From Lyophyllum atratum (taxonomy: Eukaryota > Basidiomycota > Agaricomycetes > Agaricales > Lyophyllaceae), in assembly GCA_014905825.1 (NCBI GenBank), contig JACGCN010000010.1, positions 1,426,001 to 1,490,000 on the forward strand: DNA of 64,000 bases, given 5' to 3'. Below, piece by piece: positions 42,960 to 53,388 of this stretch. The notes under the pieces were generated by a model. That model had not been told where the DNA came from. It saw nothing but the letters and a program-made list of their open reading frames with translations, and searched no databases. How positions within the stretch are numbered: the first letter of the stretch is position 1; every line of letters begins with the position of its first letter. The translations under genes and the position numbers were made by a program.

Positions 42960-44478
42960 ATGACCACAGGCAGAGACCCCACGTCGCAGTCTGACATCAC
43001 GAAGATGAAGACTGAACCTGACGGTAGCTTTAAGCGCGCAGACGCTTCGTTTCGCAACACTATCGAGAAAGGCGGACGGTTCGAGCCTGAACCTGGTACC
43101 TAATGCTCTTCACTCCCATGCTCCTCCGTACTCTTACCTTCTCCACAAATCTCAGATCGCTATCACCTCTACGTCTCCCTAGCCTGCCGTGAGCACGCTC
43201 TATAGATGAGCCCGACGAATGGAAACCTGACGATAACCATCGATTCTGTTCAGCATGGGCTACCAGGACCCTGATCGTACGAAAGCTTAAGGGTCTGGAA
43301 AACATCATACGTGAGCCCTGTCTTGTTCATTTCGGCGTCAATCAAGCGTCCTGAAATACCCCAAGCGGTCTCTGTGGTGTCCCCCCGCATGGGCACCCAT
43401 GGCTGGCCATTTGCAAATGTCGACCAGTTCCCAGGAGCGGACGTTGATCCCCTGTACAACGCGGAGCACATCAAGGATTTATACTTTAAAGCCGACCCAA
43501 ACTACGGCGGAAGGTTCGTCTGCCGCAAACTCTTTGTTGGCTGAATCCCAGGGTCCTGAATTGAATTGATACGTCTTGATCAGGTTCACCGTTCCTGTCC
43601 TCTGGGATAAGAAAACCCACACGATCGTCAACAATGAAAGCTCGGAAATTATTCGCGTGTTCAACACTGCTTTCAATGACGTGATCCCTCCTGAGAAGGC
43701 AGCTCTTGATTTATACCCAGCGAACCTCCGCACGCAGATCGACGAAGTCAATGAATGGATCTATCCCAACATAAACAGTGCGTATCTGGTTTTTGGTTTT
43801 CTGTTTTTCCCTTTCCCCTGCTCAGGGTAACATGTTTCTGAATTGCGCACTTTTTAGACGGCGTTTACCGATCAGGATTTGCTACCACACAAGGGGCCTA
43901 TGAGAAGGCAGTGCATGAATTATTTGAGGCGCTGGACAAGGTCGAGAAGATACTCCATGGAAAGGAGTATTTGGTTGGAGACAAGCTCACTGAGGCTGAT
44001 ATCAGACTTTACGTGACGATTGTACGTTTTGGGTCAAGAAATCTATCTATCTGGTCTGCTTTCTGACCTGCTTTCGCACCAGATCCGCTTCGACCCCGTA
44101 TATGTGGGGCACTTCAAGTGCAACATTCGTGACATTCGTCACGGATACCCCGCCATTCACACGTGCGTACAGTTTTACTTTCGTTAGGTTTCGCCAGATG
44201 TTAATTCGTCCCGACTTCCATCTGATATCCAGCTGGATGAAGAAGCTCTACTGGAACAACGACGCCTTCAAGTCGTCGACCAACTTCGACCACATCAAGA
44301 CGCACTACTACTGGTCCCACCCATCCGTGCGTAACATGTCGCTACCATCCGCTCGAGATTGCGTGCTCACCTTTTGTCGTATCTGTCATTTCTTCATTTC
44401 TTCAAACCATCACTGTCGCAGATCAACCCTACCAGGGTCGTGCCGGTAGGACCCATTCCGAACATCGAGCCGTTGTAA
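42960..44478 (+). CDS. ECM4/GTO-type glutathione transferase (glutathionyl-hydroquinone reductase), 320 aa
   Basis: Nine exons: 42960-43095, 43156-43188, 43254-43310, 43366-43513, 43584-43777, 43858-44021, 44083-44162, 44233-44326 and 44422-44478, all in phase. The active-site motif is CPWA with catalytic Cys56 in LACPWATRTLIVRKLKGL. Further family blocks are VVSPRMGTHGWPFA, TVPVLWDKKTHTIVNNESSEI, and FDPVYVGHFKCNIRDIRHGY near the C-terminus. Such enzymes reduce glutathionyl-(hydro)quinones with glutathione in the cytosol and are expanded in wood-degrading fungi handling lignin-derived aromatics. Length is normal for the family. The start was chosen because it gives the usual short N-terminal extension; MKTEPDG at residue 16 is an alternative. 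Confidence 0.92.
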
Positions 44479-44793
44479 CTTGTAGCGATGCCCAGGTAAG
44501 TATCACAAGGCGAAGCACATGTAACAGTATCTGTACGATATCGGTTTCTACGCTATTCAGTATGCTTTCTGATCGAGAACACTTGTCGCGGAAGATATGT
44601 CATGATAGATCGGTGATGGCGAAGCCAACGAGGTGACATTATATTGAGATCCAAGATGGAATAACGAGAATGAGAACATATGCGAGCACCAGGTCCTTAT
44701 CTCATATCATTCCTATGTCGTCGTGAGACTACAAGTCTACAACGTCCATCGAAGAAACGGAAGATCGGGAGGGGGGAGGGAAAGATCTGGAGA
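44479..44793. other. Convergent intergenic region
   Basis: The 315 bases lie between the 3' ends of the GST gene and the GPI-protein gene. Nothing beyond probable 3' UTRs and polyadenylation signals is seen. Confidence 0.5.
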
Positions 44794-46957
44794 TTAGAGC
44801 AGGAAGAGCGCCGCGCAAACAGCCGTCCAGCCAAACAGGCCAAACACAGCGTCGGTGGGGGTCATGTGGGACGCAGCATCATTTGTATTCGTACTCGCAC
44901 CCGTTGGCCTCGCACCGCCAGAAGACGGAGGAGCCAAGGTCTGCGGGCCGGAAGAAGCACCCTGTGTGGGAAAGGCGCAATAACAAGGTCTGTGAGATGG
45001 GGTCTTGCAAACAACACAGATGCAGGCGGGTGCAGAGGTAGACAAGTCGCACGGGAGAATGCGCTACTTACCGAGGTGAGAGACGGACCCGCGATCGTGG
45101 TGCTGGAGCCTGTCGCGAACAGGCCATTTCCAATCGTGCTCAGCGGGGCGCAAGACGAGGAGGAGGGTATGGGATGCGCGGAAGGGGTCACGGGCTCGCC
45201 TTGGTGGAACGTGGAGGCTCCGTAGACGCCCATTGGCTGTAGGCAAAGAGCGGGAGCGTATCAGCGGCTCGCGGTGATATCAAACGGATTAAATGGTACG
45301 CGCCTCCCCACTGTCCCCTTTACAGTTCTCAAAGACACCGGGATCATAGTTCGCCGGCATATTCCAAGCGCAGCCCATCTCATCATATATGTGCTACGGG
45401 TGCAATTGGGATTTGAATGTCGAAGAACGCGCCGTGGGTCGAGTGTACGACATACCTGACACCAGGTCGGCGCCATGGGGCCAGGCTTGCAGGCGCGGAA
45501 GCAAAACTGGGTATCGGAGATAAAGTTCTGCATGTAGCGCACGAGATCAGCGAGAGGCGGTGGGTGATGTGAGCGCGAAAGACCGCGTACCGTCCACTCT
45601 ACGATCTCCTGGAGCTGTCCGAATGCACTAGAGAAGACAAGGCCGCCAATCGGGTTTCCTGGATCGCAGAGAAGGTAAGTGAAAGAGAAAAAGAAGTCAG
45701 GTATACGGGAAATGGCGATTTGGAGTGTGTGGACAGGCTGACCTAGACCGTCTTGCCCATGGGGATCGAGCTGTGTGGGTGGACAACGACAAGGATGAGA
45801 GTTCAGCTACATCTTCTGGCGAGGGAACATTCTAGCAAATGATAGATGATAGAAACTGGGTGATAGTTGCTCCGAATAGTGCCGATTTCTGTTACGTTTA
45901 CGTTGTTCTTGCCAGTGGGTCGTATACAGAGATGCAGATGCCAATCCATGCGTTCGAAGACAAGATACGACACGACAGAACAAGATGGGGGCACAAAAGC
46001 AAGTCCAGGCAGCGTACGTACCTCTTCCTGAGCAAAGAACAAAGCCGACGTAAGTCACATGTACGCGAGAGGTGGGAGGGAGCCAAGGTGGCACTGGAAA
46101 AGGCAAAATATGGACAGGTACTCACGCCAGAATCTCCAGCAGGAACATTAAGGAACGTCAAATTGCCAACGCCTGTCGCGGTGAGTGAAAAAACACAAGG
46201 CGCAAATCAGATACACAATATGGTAAGTGACCTGGCGTGGGACCCGCCGTCGGTCGGTCCCTACGCACCAGTGATCTGCACGAAATCGGGTGTCTGGACG
46301 AAATGCGCGCCGCTGATGGTGCCGTCGGGGATGAGTCGGGTGCCAGTACCGTTCTGCAACGCCGGTACCAGTAGATCAGCATATCGCATACCAACATTCA
46401 ACGCAGCGTCAATTTTATATCAAGATCATGGTGGAAGAGTGACGGACACCGCCGACGGGTGTCACCATGCGGCCGACAGGTCACGGACAGATGCAGAGAA
46501 AATCAAGATAGCACACACCTTGATGCACCACGCAACCTCGATGCGCTAAACAAACGGGAGGGGCAGCGTGTGAGTGGGACAGACATATGAGCCATCGAAG
46601 GGGGAGATCTCGCCTCGGTGTTACCAATGACAGAACCTGGGCCCGGTTCCGGGGGCGCCCATATGCACCAGTCTGCCACAGAGTTGACTGCGTGCGGGGT
46701 TGCAGAGGAATCATTGGGGTTGGCAGCACACAGGGTCGGGTTCAGATAGGTTAAGGGGGCGTGGATGGGGAAGTCGAGGACGTACGGAAAGCGTTTTGGC
46801 AGTTTGAAGTCTGATTGAGCGCAGTGCCGCAGCGATTGGTGCCCGACTGGCCTTCCTCTGATTGGGCGGGGGCGTTCGAGGGGAGATACGTTGCGCTCTG
46901 GGCCTGGGCTTGCAGGAACAGGATAGCGAGGACTAGAGCGATGGGACGGCTGGGCAT
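44794..46957 (-). CDS. Macrophage-activating-glycoprotein-like GPI-anchored cell-surface protein, 333 aa
   Basis: Twelve exons on the minus strand: 46786-46957, 46614-46687, 46519-46545, 46269-46353, 46126-46172, 46022-46027, 45743-45770, 45591-45658, 45456-45527, 45304-45393, 45072-45236 and 44794-44961. All joins keep phase. A signal peptide (MPSRPIALVLAILFLQAQAQ) comes first. Cys-rich blocks I recall from mushroom proteins of this name follow: CVWAPPEPGPGSVIG-like, LIPDGTISGAHFVQTPDFVQ, FCFRACKPGP and HIYDEMGCAWNMPANYDPGVFENC. A Ser/Thr-rich stalk and a hydrophobic tail (GLFGWTAVCAALFLL) with no cytoplasmic residues imply GPI anchoring. Two introns (46546-46613 and 45237-45303) need GC donors, and exon 6 is only 6 nt. 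Its molecular role is unknown. Confidence 0.85.
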
Positions 46958-48194
46958 GCTGTGTTCGAGGGTGGGTTATCGATGAGGGCAAGTTGGAGGG
47001 CTGCGGTGTGCTTCGAGTGCCACCCACGGCATGAAGTCTCCTGCGGCATGCCGCCTGGTTGGATATAAAAAGAGCGATTACTTGACTTGGGGCTGGCTAT
47101 CCCACCGAGATAAATATAACCCGCTGCCCATGGAGGAAAGCAGCAGGGATGGGAGTGAACCGAAGGTATCATGGCAGTTGACGTGCAGGTAGGCTTTGGT
47201 CGAAGTTCCACGCAAGCGTCGGCCGACGTCTGCGTGTCGGTACACGACACTGTTGGAGGCGGGTGGTCCAAGAGGGACGCGTCTTCCCTTGATCCAGACA
47301 TCTGGTATGTGTTCTTTCTCATCGGTTATCTCTTGACTTCGGAGTATGCCATTTGGCTGAGGCTCCAGTTTCGTGGTTCCTGTCAGTGTTTACACCTGCG
47401 GGTGGTGATCATCGTTGGACCTTGGTGACGATGTTCTAGATCATAGATGGGAGCTATTTGGCCCTGTAAAATTACCCGACGTTGGACCGAGGCACCGAGC
47501 GCGCCATGCCGCTCTGCTCGTACTCTTTTCATTTTATCTTCGACGATCTCCAGACGGCATGTCCCCTCGTTTCAAGGAGAAAAAACGTCCTCGCAGCCAG
47601 AGAACGTGGCTGGTCGGAGATCTCCATCCATATCATCAGTGGCTGATAAAACATGTGCATGGCAGAGGAGACGTCCATGCCAAGAGCTCAGCAGAGCTCA
47701 GCCTGAATCGTCGGAAGAATCTATCGATATCTGGATCCTGGGGTTATTTGAAAAAGATCGCCAGACGGATCCGGTCCCGTCGTGCTCGTCCCTCTTCTCA
47801 TGGGTTGCTTCTTCTTCACGTCATTTCTCACCGCGCATCCCTCTCTGCATCTGTCACGGGGGTTCCCTTGGTTAGTGCAATTGCAAGGGCCATCGTTGGC
47901 TGCGCTCAGGCAAGTATCGTTGAGGTCCGCTTGGCACGGTTGGATGGACGGGTAGGACGGAACTTGATATTAGGGGTGGGACTGTGGACCCGGATCTCAC
48001 TGGGATAGACTTTTGCATCTAGATTTCCCCATTGCCGTCCACTCGGATTGATTCGTACCTTTTAGTATTCGATCGTTTCGGCAAACACCTGATGTGTTCT
48101 TTCCATTGCAAGTCATTCACTGGACGGACGCCAAAATCTCCATACGAGTATATAATAGGCATGATCCTTGCGGACCACGCCACTATACCCCACC
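46958..48194. promoter_or_regulatory. Divergent promoter region between GPI protein and P450
   Basis: No gene is supported; the open frames at 47415-48008 have no family features. TATATAAT at 48149-48156 lies 39 bases before the P450 start and is a convincing TATA box. A second TATAAAA on the plus strand near 47063 has no obvious gene. Confidence 0.55.
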
Positions 48195-50143
48195 ATGTCG
48201 TCTGTCCTTGCTCGTCTTGACCTTTCCTTCCTGGACTTCCTCAGAAGCATCGACCTCCCTACCCTCGCTGTCATCGCTCCCACCCTCGCCGTCCTTGTCC
48301 ACGTCGTCCCCTATTTCTGGGACTCGCATGGCATTCGTCTCTACCCAGGACCATTTATAGGGAAGTTCTCAGATATATGGCTCGGTCTCATCAGCAAGCA
48401 TGGCCACCGCTCAGAGGTAGTCCACGAGATGCACAAAAAATACGGTACGTGTCAATGTGCGTTGATCTCCCCACCCACCCTTGACTTGCATCCCAGGTCC
48501 CTTTGTACGCCTTGCACCCAACCACATTTCCATTGCGGAACCGGATGCACTGGGGCTTGTGTATGCGCACGGGAACGGAGCGCTGAAGTCGAACTTTTAC
48601 GACGCTTTCGTCTCGATCCACCGTGGAGTGTTCAACACGCGTGACCGCCACGAACATGCCCGTAAACGGAAAATCGTATCCCATATCTTTTCGCAGAAGA
48701 ACGTCATCGAGTTTGAGCCTCACATTCGCCTTTACGTCAGCTCCTTTATCAAGCAATGGGACCGCCTCTGCGAAGCTTCCCTCAAAGGCGAGTCTGGTCC
48801 TGAGGGCGAGGGCTGGTCAGGTCGCGATGGCCGTCTCTGGCTCGATTGCCTTCCATGTACGTTCTCTCATGCCTATACGTGTCACACTTCTAACTGTTAT
48901 TGATAGGGGCCAATTATCTCGCTTTCGACATCGTGGGCGACCTCGCCTTTGGTGCGCCATTTGGCATGATCGAAGCCGCGAAGGACATCGCCAAGGTACC
49001 CAAGAACCAGGAAGGCGCCATGAACTCGTACGGCAAGGAAGGTGGCGTGGTCGAGGAGGTCAGCGTCCCCGCGGTCCGCATCCTCAATGGACGAGGCGAG
49101 TACTCCATGTCGCTCGGTGTGCTTCCCCCTTGGTGGCGCCCTCTTGTTCGTAAGATTCCCTGGTACCGACGTGGCTCAGCCGACGTGAAAACCTTGGCCG
49201 GCATCGCGATTATGGCAGTCAGGAAGCGACTGGCAACGCCCACCGATCGTGTTGATCTGTTGAGCAAGCTGAAGGCGGGACGGGACAGTAATGGTAACCC
49301 TATGGGACGTGAGGAGCTCACCGCAGAGGCTCTAACCCTTCTTATTGCCGGCTCTGATACCACATCCAAGTACGTAACTCTTCAATCTGTGACACTCCGA
49401 GCTAACTTTATGGCACTATCAGTTCCACGTGTGCCATCATCTATCACCTCGCACGTAATCCACATGTGCAACAGAGGCTGCACAAGGAACTCGACGAGCA
49501 GCTCGGGACAGAGGATGAAATCGCCGCGACTGGTGACCAGGTCAAACGCCTGCCATACCTCGAGGCGTGCATCAATGAAGGTCTACGTATTCATTCAACG
49601 TCTGCCCTGGGCCTTCCCCGTGTCGTGCCTGAAGGGGGTCTCACCGTGCTCGGACAGTATTTCCCCCCTGGCACCGTCGTCAGCGTACCCAGCTACACCA
49701 TCCACCGCGACACGAGTGTGTGGGGTGAAGACGTCGAGGAGTACCGCCCTGAACGCTGGTTCGAGCGCGACCAGGCTGCCATGCAGAAAACATTCAACCC
49801 TTTCTCCGTTGGCCCAAGGTATGTCATGGGTCGTTGACTGATGCCATCTCTCGATCATAATCATAACTCACATACCCTCTCCCCTTGCCCGCCCATTCTC
49901 CACCTGTCCACCAGAGCATGTGTAGGCCGTAACTTGGCCTTCTTGGAGCTTCAGATCATCTGCGCATCCATACTCCGCCGCTATGAGTTCGTCTTGGAGA
50001 ACCCCGACGTCCCGGTATGTCTACTCATCATGATGGCTTTCTTTGCTCTTGCTCATGCGTTCCCATCTCAGCTCCAGACCAGCGAGGGATTCCTCCGGAA
50101 GCCCCTGGGATGTAAAGTTGGCATCAAGCGCAGGGATGTTTAG
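48195..50143 (+). CDS. Cytochrome P450, CYP53-like (benzoate 4-monooxygenase type), 546 aa
   Basis: Six exons: 48195-48444, 48497-48856, 48907-49369, 49423-49818, 49915-50014 and 50072-50143, all in phase. An N-terminal hydrophobic segment (about 20-45) anchors it in the ER membrane. The I-helix motif is AGSDTTS (351-357), the K-helix ExxR is E410-G-L-R413, PERW follows, and the heme loop FSVGPRACVG puts the ligand at Cys492. ANYLAFDIVGDLAFGAPFGM and GVFNTRDRHEHARKRKIVSH resemble CYP53 enzymes, which para-hydroxylate benzoate and related aromatic acids. That would fit detoxification of plant phenolics beside a lignin-type GST. The subfamily is my inference from memory; the P450 fold is certain. 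Confidence 0.93.
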
Positions 50144-50432
50144 ACTATGTATCTCATACGTAGTACTTCGACCCTCTACTCTAGCCTCGCGGACCGCGGG
50201 AACACCATTGCATATCGAGTCCTCATTGTACTGTACCACGCACTCTCTAAATACGCACCTTGTACACCCAGGCCTTGTACCTGGGCCAGTCACCTCTGGC
50301 ACCATTAGTCTTAATAGAGCCCCACAAGTCAGGGGTCTGCATGCAGGCATAACCTTCTCACGGTCAGATCTGACCTGTAAACTCCATTACGGCATCGCCT
50401 CCTACCGTTCCCCACCACCATGACCGTCCGCC
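50144..50432. other. Short intergenic region with an upstream AUG
   Basis: An ATG at 50420 opens an eight-codon frame that overlaps the start at 50433 of the next gene and ends at 50443. No other feature. Confidence 0.5.
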
Positions 50433-51311
50433 ATGGCCACTAGCACCTCATCACAGTTCACCATCTCCAGGCCCACACCAACCACGTCCTCCAAACCCGA
50501 GCCAGGCTTCTCCCCCGGAGCGTCCCCGCCGCTCATCCTCGCCTTCCTGGCCATCGGGCTCTTCGCCGTTTCTATGATCGGCGTGTTTGGCTGGAGGCGC
50601 ATACAGTATAGTCGTATGATGGCGGCGGGGTTCCAGGATCCGACGTGGATGGAGTTTAGCGTCGTGGCGGGGAGGCGCGATGTGGGGCCTAGACCGAAGT
50701 TGTGGGATATGTGGACGACCGTTAAGACGAAGGGACAGGCTCATCATGAACGGGAGATGGAGTGGGAGATGATTATGGTATGTACACGATCTACGCCCCC
50801 ACCCTCCTCTAGTAATGCTACCCTCTACATGAATAACAAAATATATGGGCACATGTGCTCACATCGCTTTTCCTGGGCTGCGTTACTATAGCCTGTTGCT
50901 GTGATGGCGATACCCGCCTCGGGTAATCGCACCACCACCACAGATACAGTGGGGGACGGTGCTAGCAGTGCTGCGGGGATGCGACTGCCCGGGGCCTCGA
51001 TTCCTGTGCGGTACTACCCGTGGACCCGCCGCCCTGACCGCTCCACGACCACAACGAACGCGGACGCGAACACCACTGCCACCGCCAATGCCTCCACACG
51101 AGAAAAGGCGGCAGACTCTGGCCCCCACTCTCACGACACGGGGCGGCTGCAGGTAGCAGTCGCTATTGCCATGCCGTCCCGACGAACGACTAACGAATAT
51201 GGAGATGAACACCGCCGAGGAGGCGCCGGACCTGGAACTGAGGCGGAGGATACCACCCTGGAATATACCCTCGGGGTGTATGAATGTGATTGGGAGCATG
51301 AGAACGGATGA
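50433..51311 (+). CDS. Single-pass membrane protein of unknown function, 254 aa
   Basis: The exons are 50433-50777 and 50892-51311; the 114-nt intron ends TATAG and the join keeps phase. A Ser/Thr/Pro-rich N-terminus of about 30 residues is followed by one TM helix (PLILAFLAIGLFAVSMIGVF), then a basic stop-transfer segment (GWRRIQYSR). The short Trp-rich block PKLWDMWT precedes the intron and PVAVM directly after it. I recall similar small mushroom proteins with one TM helix followed by PxLWDxW, none characterised. The C-terminal half is low-complexity (Thr, Ala, Arg). An out-of-frame upstream ATG at 50420 may dampen translation. Confidence 0.75.
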
Positions 51312-51541
51312 TGCGCGGGCAGTGGATGGGTGGGTACGCAAGTCGAGTGGGGTTGGATGGGGGATGGATGGGATCCCAGCATAGTGTGCGTGTATACCTT
51401 GTACTGCGAGACGTGTATATTATTTGATTGTCGATGGGAAAGGAATGCTTCCGCGCTTCCCTACGCGTGTATATTTGGCCCTTTAGACGCCCAGGTCCAC
51501 ATCGATCTGTGTCTGTCCAGGTGTGCAAGACATCATTCACA
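51312..51541. other. Convergent intergenic region
   Basis: About 230 bases between two converging genes; only untranslated sequence expected. Confidence 0.4.
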
Positions 51542-52090
51542 TCAGGGATACGGCCGTCGCAACGTCAACACACAGCTGTCCGCAGCGATCAGGGACAGCG
51601 CGAGCCCGCCGAAGAGGGTGTGGTTAAGCAGGCAATCCGCGCGGAGCACGCCTTGCGCGTGGGTGGTCGCAGGGGCGGCGGCGAGGCGCCAGCGTAGGTC
51701 GAATACGGCGCTGATACGGTTCTGCTGCTTGAGGCACATGGCGTCCCACTCGGCGTGCGTCAGCTGCACTTGGAGGCATGCGTGGATTGTCTGGAAGACG
51801 TCGAGCAGCGTCACGCCCTGCGGGTTATGCGCCGTCATGGCCCACGCCTCGGGAAGGATCCCGCATGAGATGTTCAGGTAAGGGACGCGCGGCGTTGTCG
51901 CGTGTTGTGAGAGGTCTTGCTCGGTGAGGGCAATATGCGGCGTCGAGACGTGCCGGACCGGCATCATGGGTGCTTCGCGCAGATCCCATAGCAGCGGCGT
52001 ACAGTGCCCTGGGAGGACATTATTCTGGACATACTGCAGTAAAGGGTGTAGAGTGCGTGGGGCATGTGGGGAACTCGGTGGCGAGGCCAT
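51542..52090 (-). CDS. DUF6699-like protein, 182 aa
   Basis: Intronless. The ATG at 52090 (MASPPSSPHAPRTLHPLLQ) was chosen over the upstream in-frame one because a TATA box lies at 52135-52141 on the minus strand, only 45 bases before it. Conserved features of the basidiomycete DUF6699 family are ISCGILPEAW, GVTLLDVFQTIHACLQVQLT, EWDAMC and a final LLNHTLFGGL. Such proteins are abundant and uncharacterised in mushrooms. No signal peptide; hydrophobic GGLALSLIAA near the end is probably part of the fold. Family name is from memory. Confidence 0.8.
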   Translation of the reverse strand: MASPPSSPHAPRTLHPLLQYVQNNVLPGHCTPLLWDLREAPMMPVRHVSTPHIALTEQDLSQHATTPRVPYLNISCGILPEAWAMTAHNPQGVTLLDVFQTIHACLQVQLTHAEWDAMCLKQQNRISAVFDLRWRLAAAPATTHAQGVLRADCLLNHTLFGGLALSLIAADSCVLTLRRPYP

Positions 52091-53097
52091 GGGTGGGGGT
52101 ACGGAAGGGGGTCCGTGGCGACAGCAAAGCCATACTTTATAAAGGCGATTGCATGGCTGCTGGGAGGCCCCTCGATGCACCGTGGACAGCCATGTGCGTA
52201 TGCATGTGTTGGCCTTGGGATATGTGGATATCGGGTATTACTCATGAGCCCAAATAGAACCTCGCCGGATATAGATGCTTAGGCGGTCGACGCGCCCCTA
52301 TGTCATTCTGGATGGTTCCATCGTGATACCAGAGGTCTTCACGGGTGTGGACACTGCCCCGACCCCCTGCGGAAAACAACTAGGGATCAGCAATGATTGA
52401 CCATGAAGGTATCAGGATGCCATACATACCTGTTGATGTCGTTGATTCCGAGGCGATCAGTGACCTTTCTGAGGGCTCGAAACAGAGAAAGGTGCAGAAA
52501 TTGTGATGCGTACATGCATACACTGCCTTAGGTCCGGGGTTCAATGATGAGACAATGAACGATATCATGATATGACAGAGGATGACTGCCCTTGGGCGTT
52601 TAATGTCACGGAGTGTCGTTAGCCGTGCTCAGAAGCGTTTCCGCCCCCATCTATGATCATCTATTCAATGCCAGCTGCGGTTGATGCATCGCTGGGTTGA
52701 GGGCGGCGGAACCAACGACAGTGCATTTGAACTGTGTGATGCGCCTCCTTCGAAGATCAAATTAACCCTTAGGAGGCCGAATATATGCACAGCGTCCGTA
52801 GGTTAGACGCCGCAGTTACAAAGAGAGTGTCCAGATGTTGAGTTCGCGGAGCTCGGTTATCCTGATAACGGGACGGAATCAAAAAGCTGTCCATATACTC
52901 TATTCCCCATGGATTCAGGGACGAACATGGGCTATTCCGTCCGTGCAAGGCAGGCGTCGTTACAATTCAGACCGTGGCTACTACTAGAAAAGCTTGGCAA
53001 GCAACGAGCCGGAGCAGAGTGTGTATGAATCCGAGTGTACTGACCTGTTATGTAGCAGCCGACGAAATGCGATGAGGCCTCGACGATCACCTTTGCT
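52091..53097. promoter_or_regulatory. Intergenic region with TATA box for the DUF6699-like gene
   Basis: TATAAAG on the minus strand at 52135-52141 serves the DUF6699-like gene. From about 52260 to 53097 I see no gene, repeat or RNA. Confidence 0.5.
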
Positions 53098-53102
53098 CGA
53101 CC
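53098..53102. repeat. Target-site duplication of the copia element (left copy)
   Basis: CGACC at 53098-53102 is repeated at 58488-58492 beyond the other LTR. Confidence 0.9.
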
Positions 53103-53364
53103 TGTCAGACGTAGTGTAAGTACTCAGACGTTAGGGTAAACGGCTTAGATTATGTATCTACCTGTCAGACGTAGTGTAAGTACTAGGTAGATATAATCAG
53201 TAAGTAGTTAGATGAAATATAATAGGAAGTACACACCTCAGACGTTAGGGTAAACGGCTGAGGTGTGCAGGAGCGAATGTCGAGGGAAAATTGTAGGTAG
53301 GGGCAAACATAAGTAAACGAAACGGAAGTAAATCTATCTAGAGTACGTAGGATTCTCTCGAACA
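53103..53364 (-). repeat. 3' LTR of the copia element
   Basis: 262 bp. It contains CTGTCAGACGTAGTGTAAGT twice and CAGACGTTAGGGTAAACGG twice, so the LTR itself grew by internal duplication. A pair of short inverted arms around 53237-53266 (CCTCAGACG / CTGAGG) may form a hairpin. Confidence 0.93.
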
Positions 53365-53388
53365 CTCCCCCTGAATCCGTAGTTAGGA

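Noticed and set aside
47415..48008. Possible 197-aa or 142-aa gene between the GPI protein and the P450
   Set aside because: No family motif, no consistent splice sites and compositional bias only; treated as the divergent promoter region.
42960..50143. Secondary-metabolite gene cluster around the P450 and GST
   Set aside because: No backbone enzyme (terpene cyclase, PKS or NRPS), transporter or regulator is present; Nup96 and the GPI protein are unrelated.
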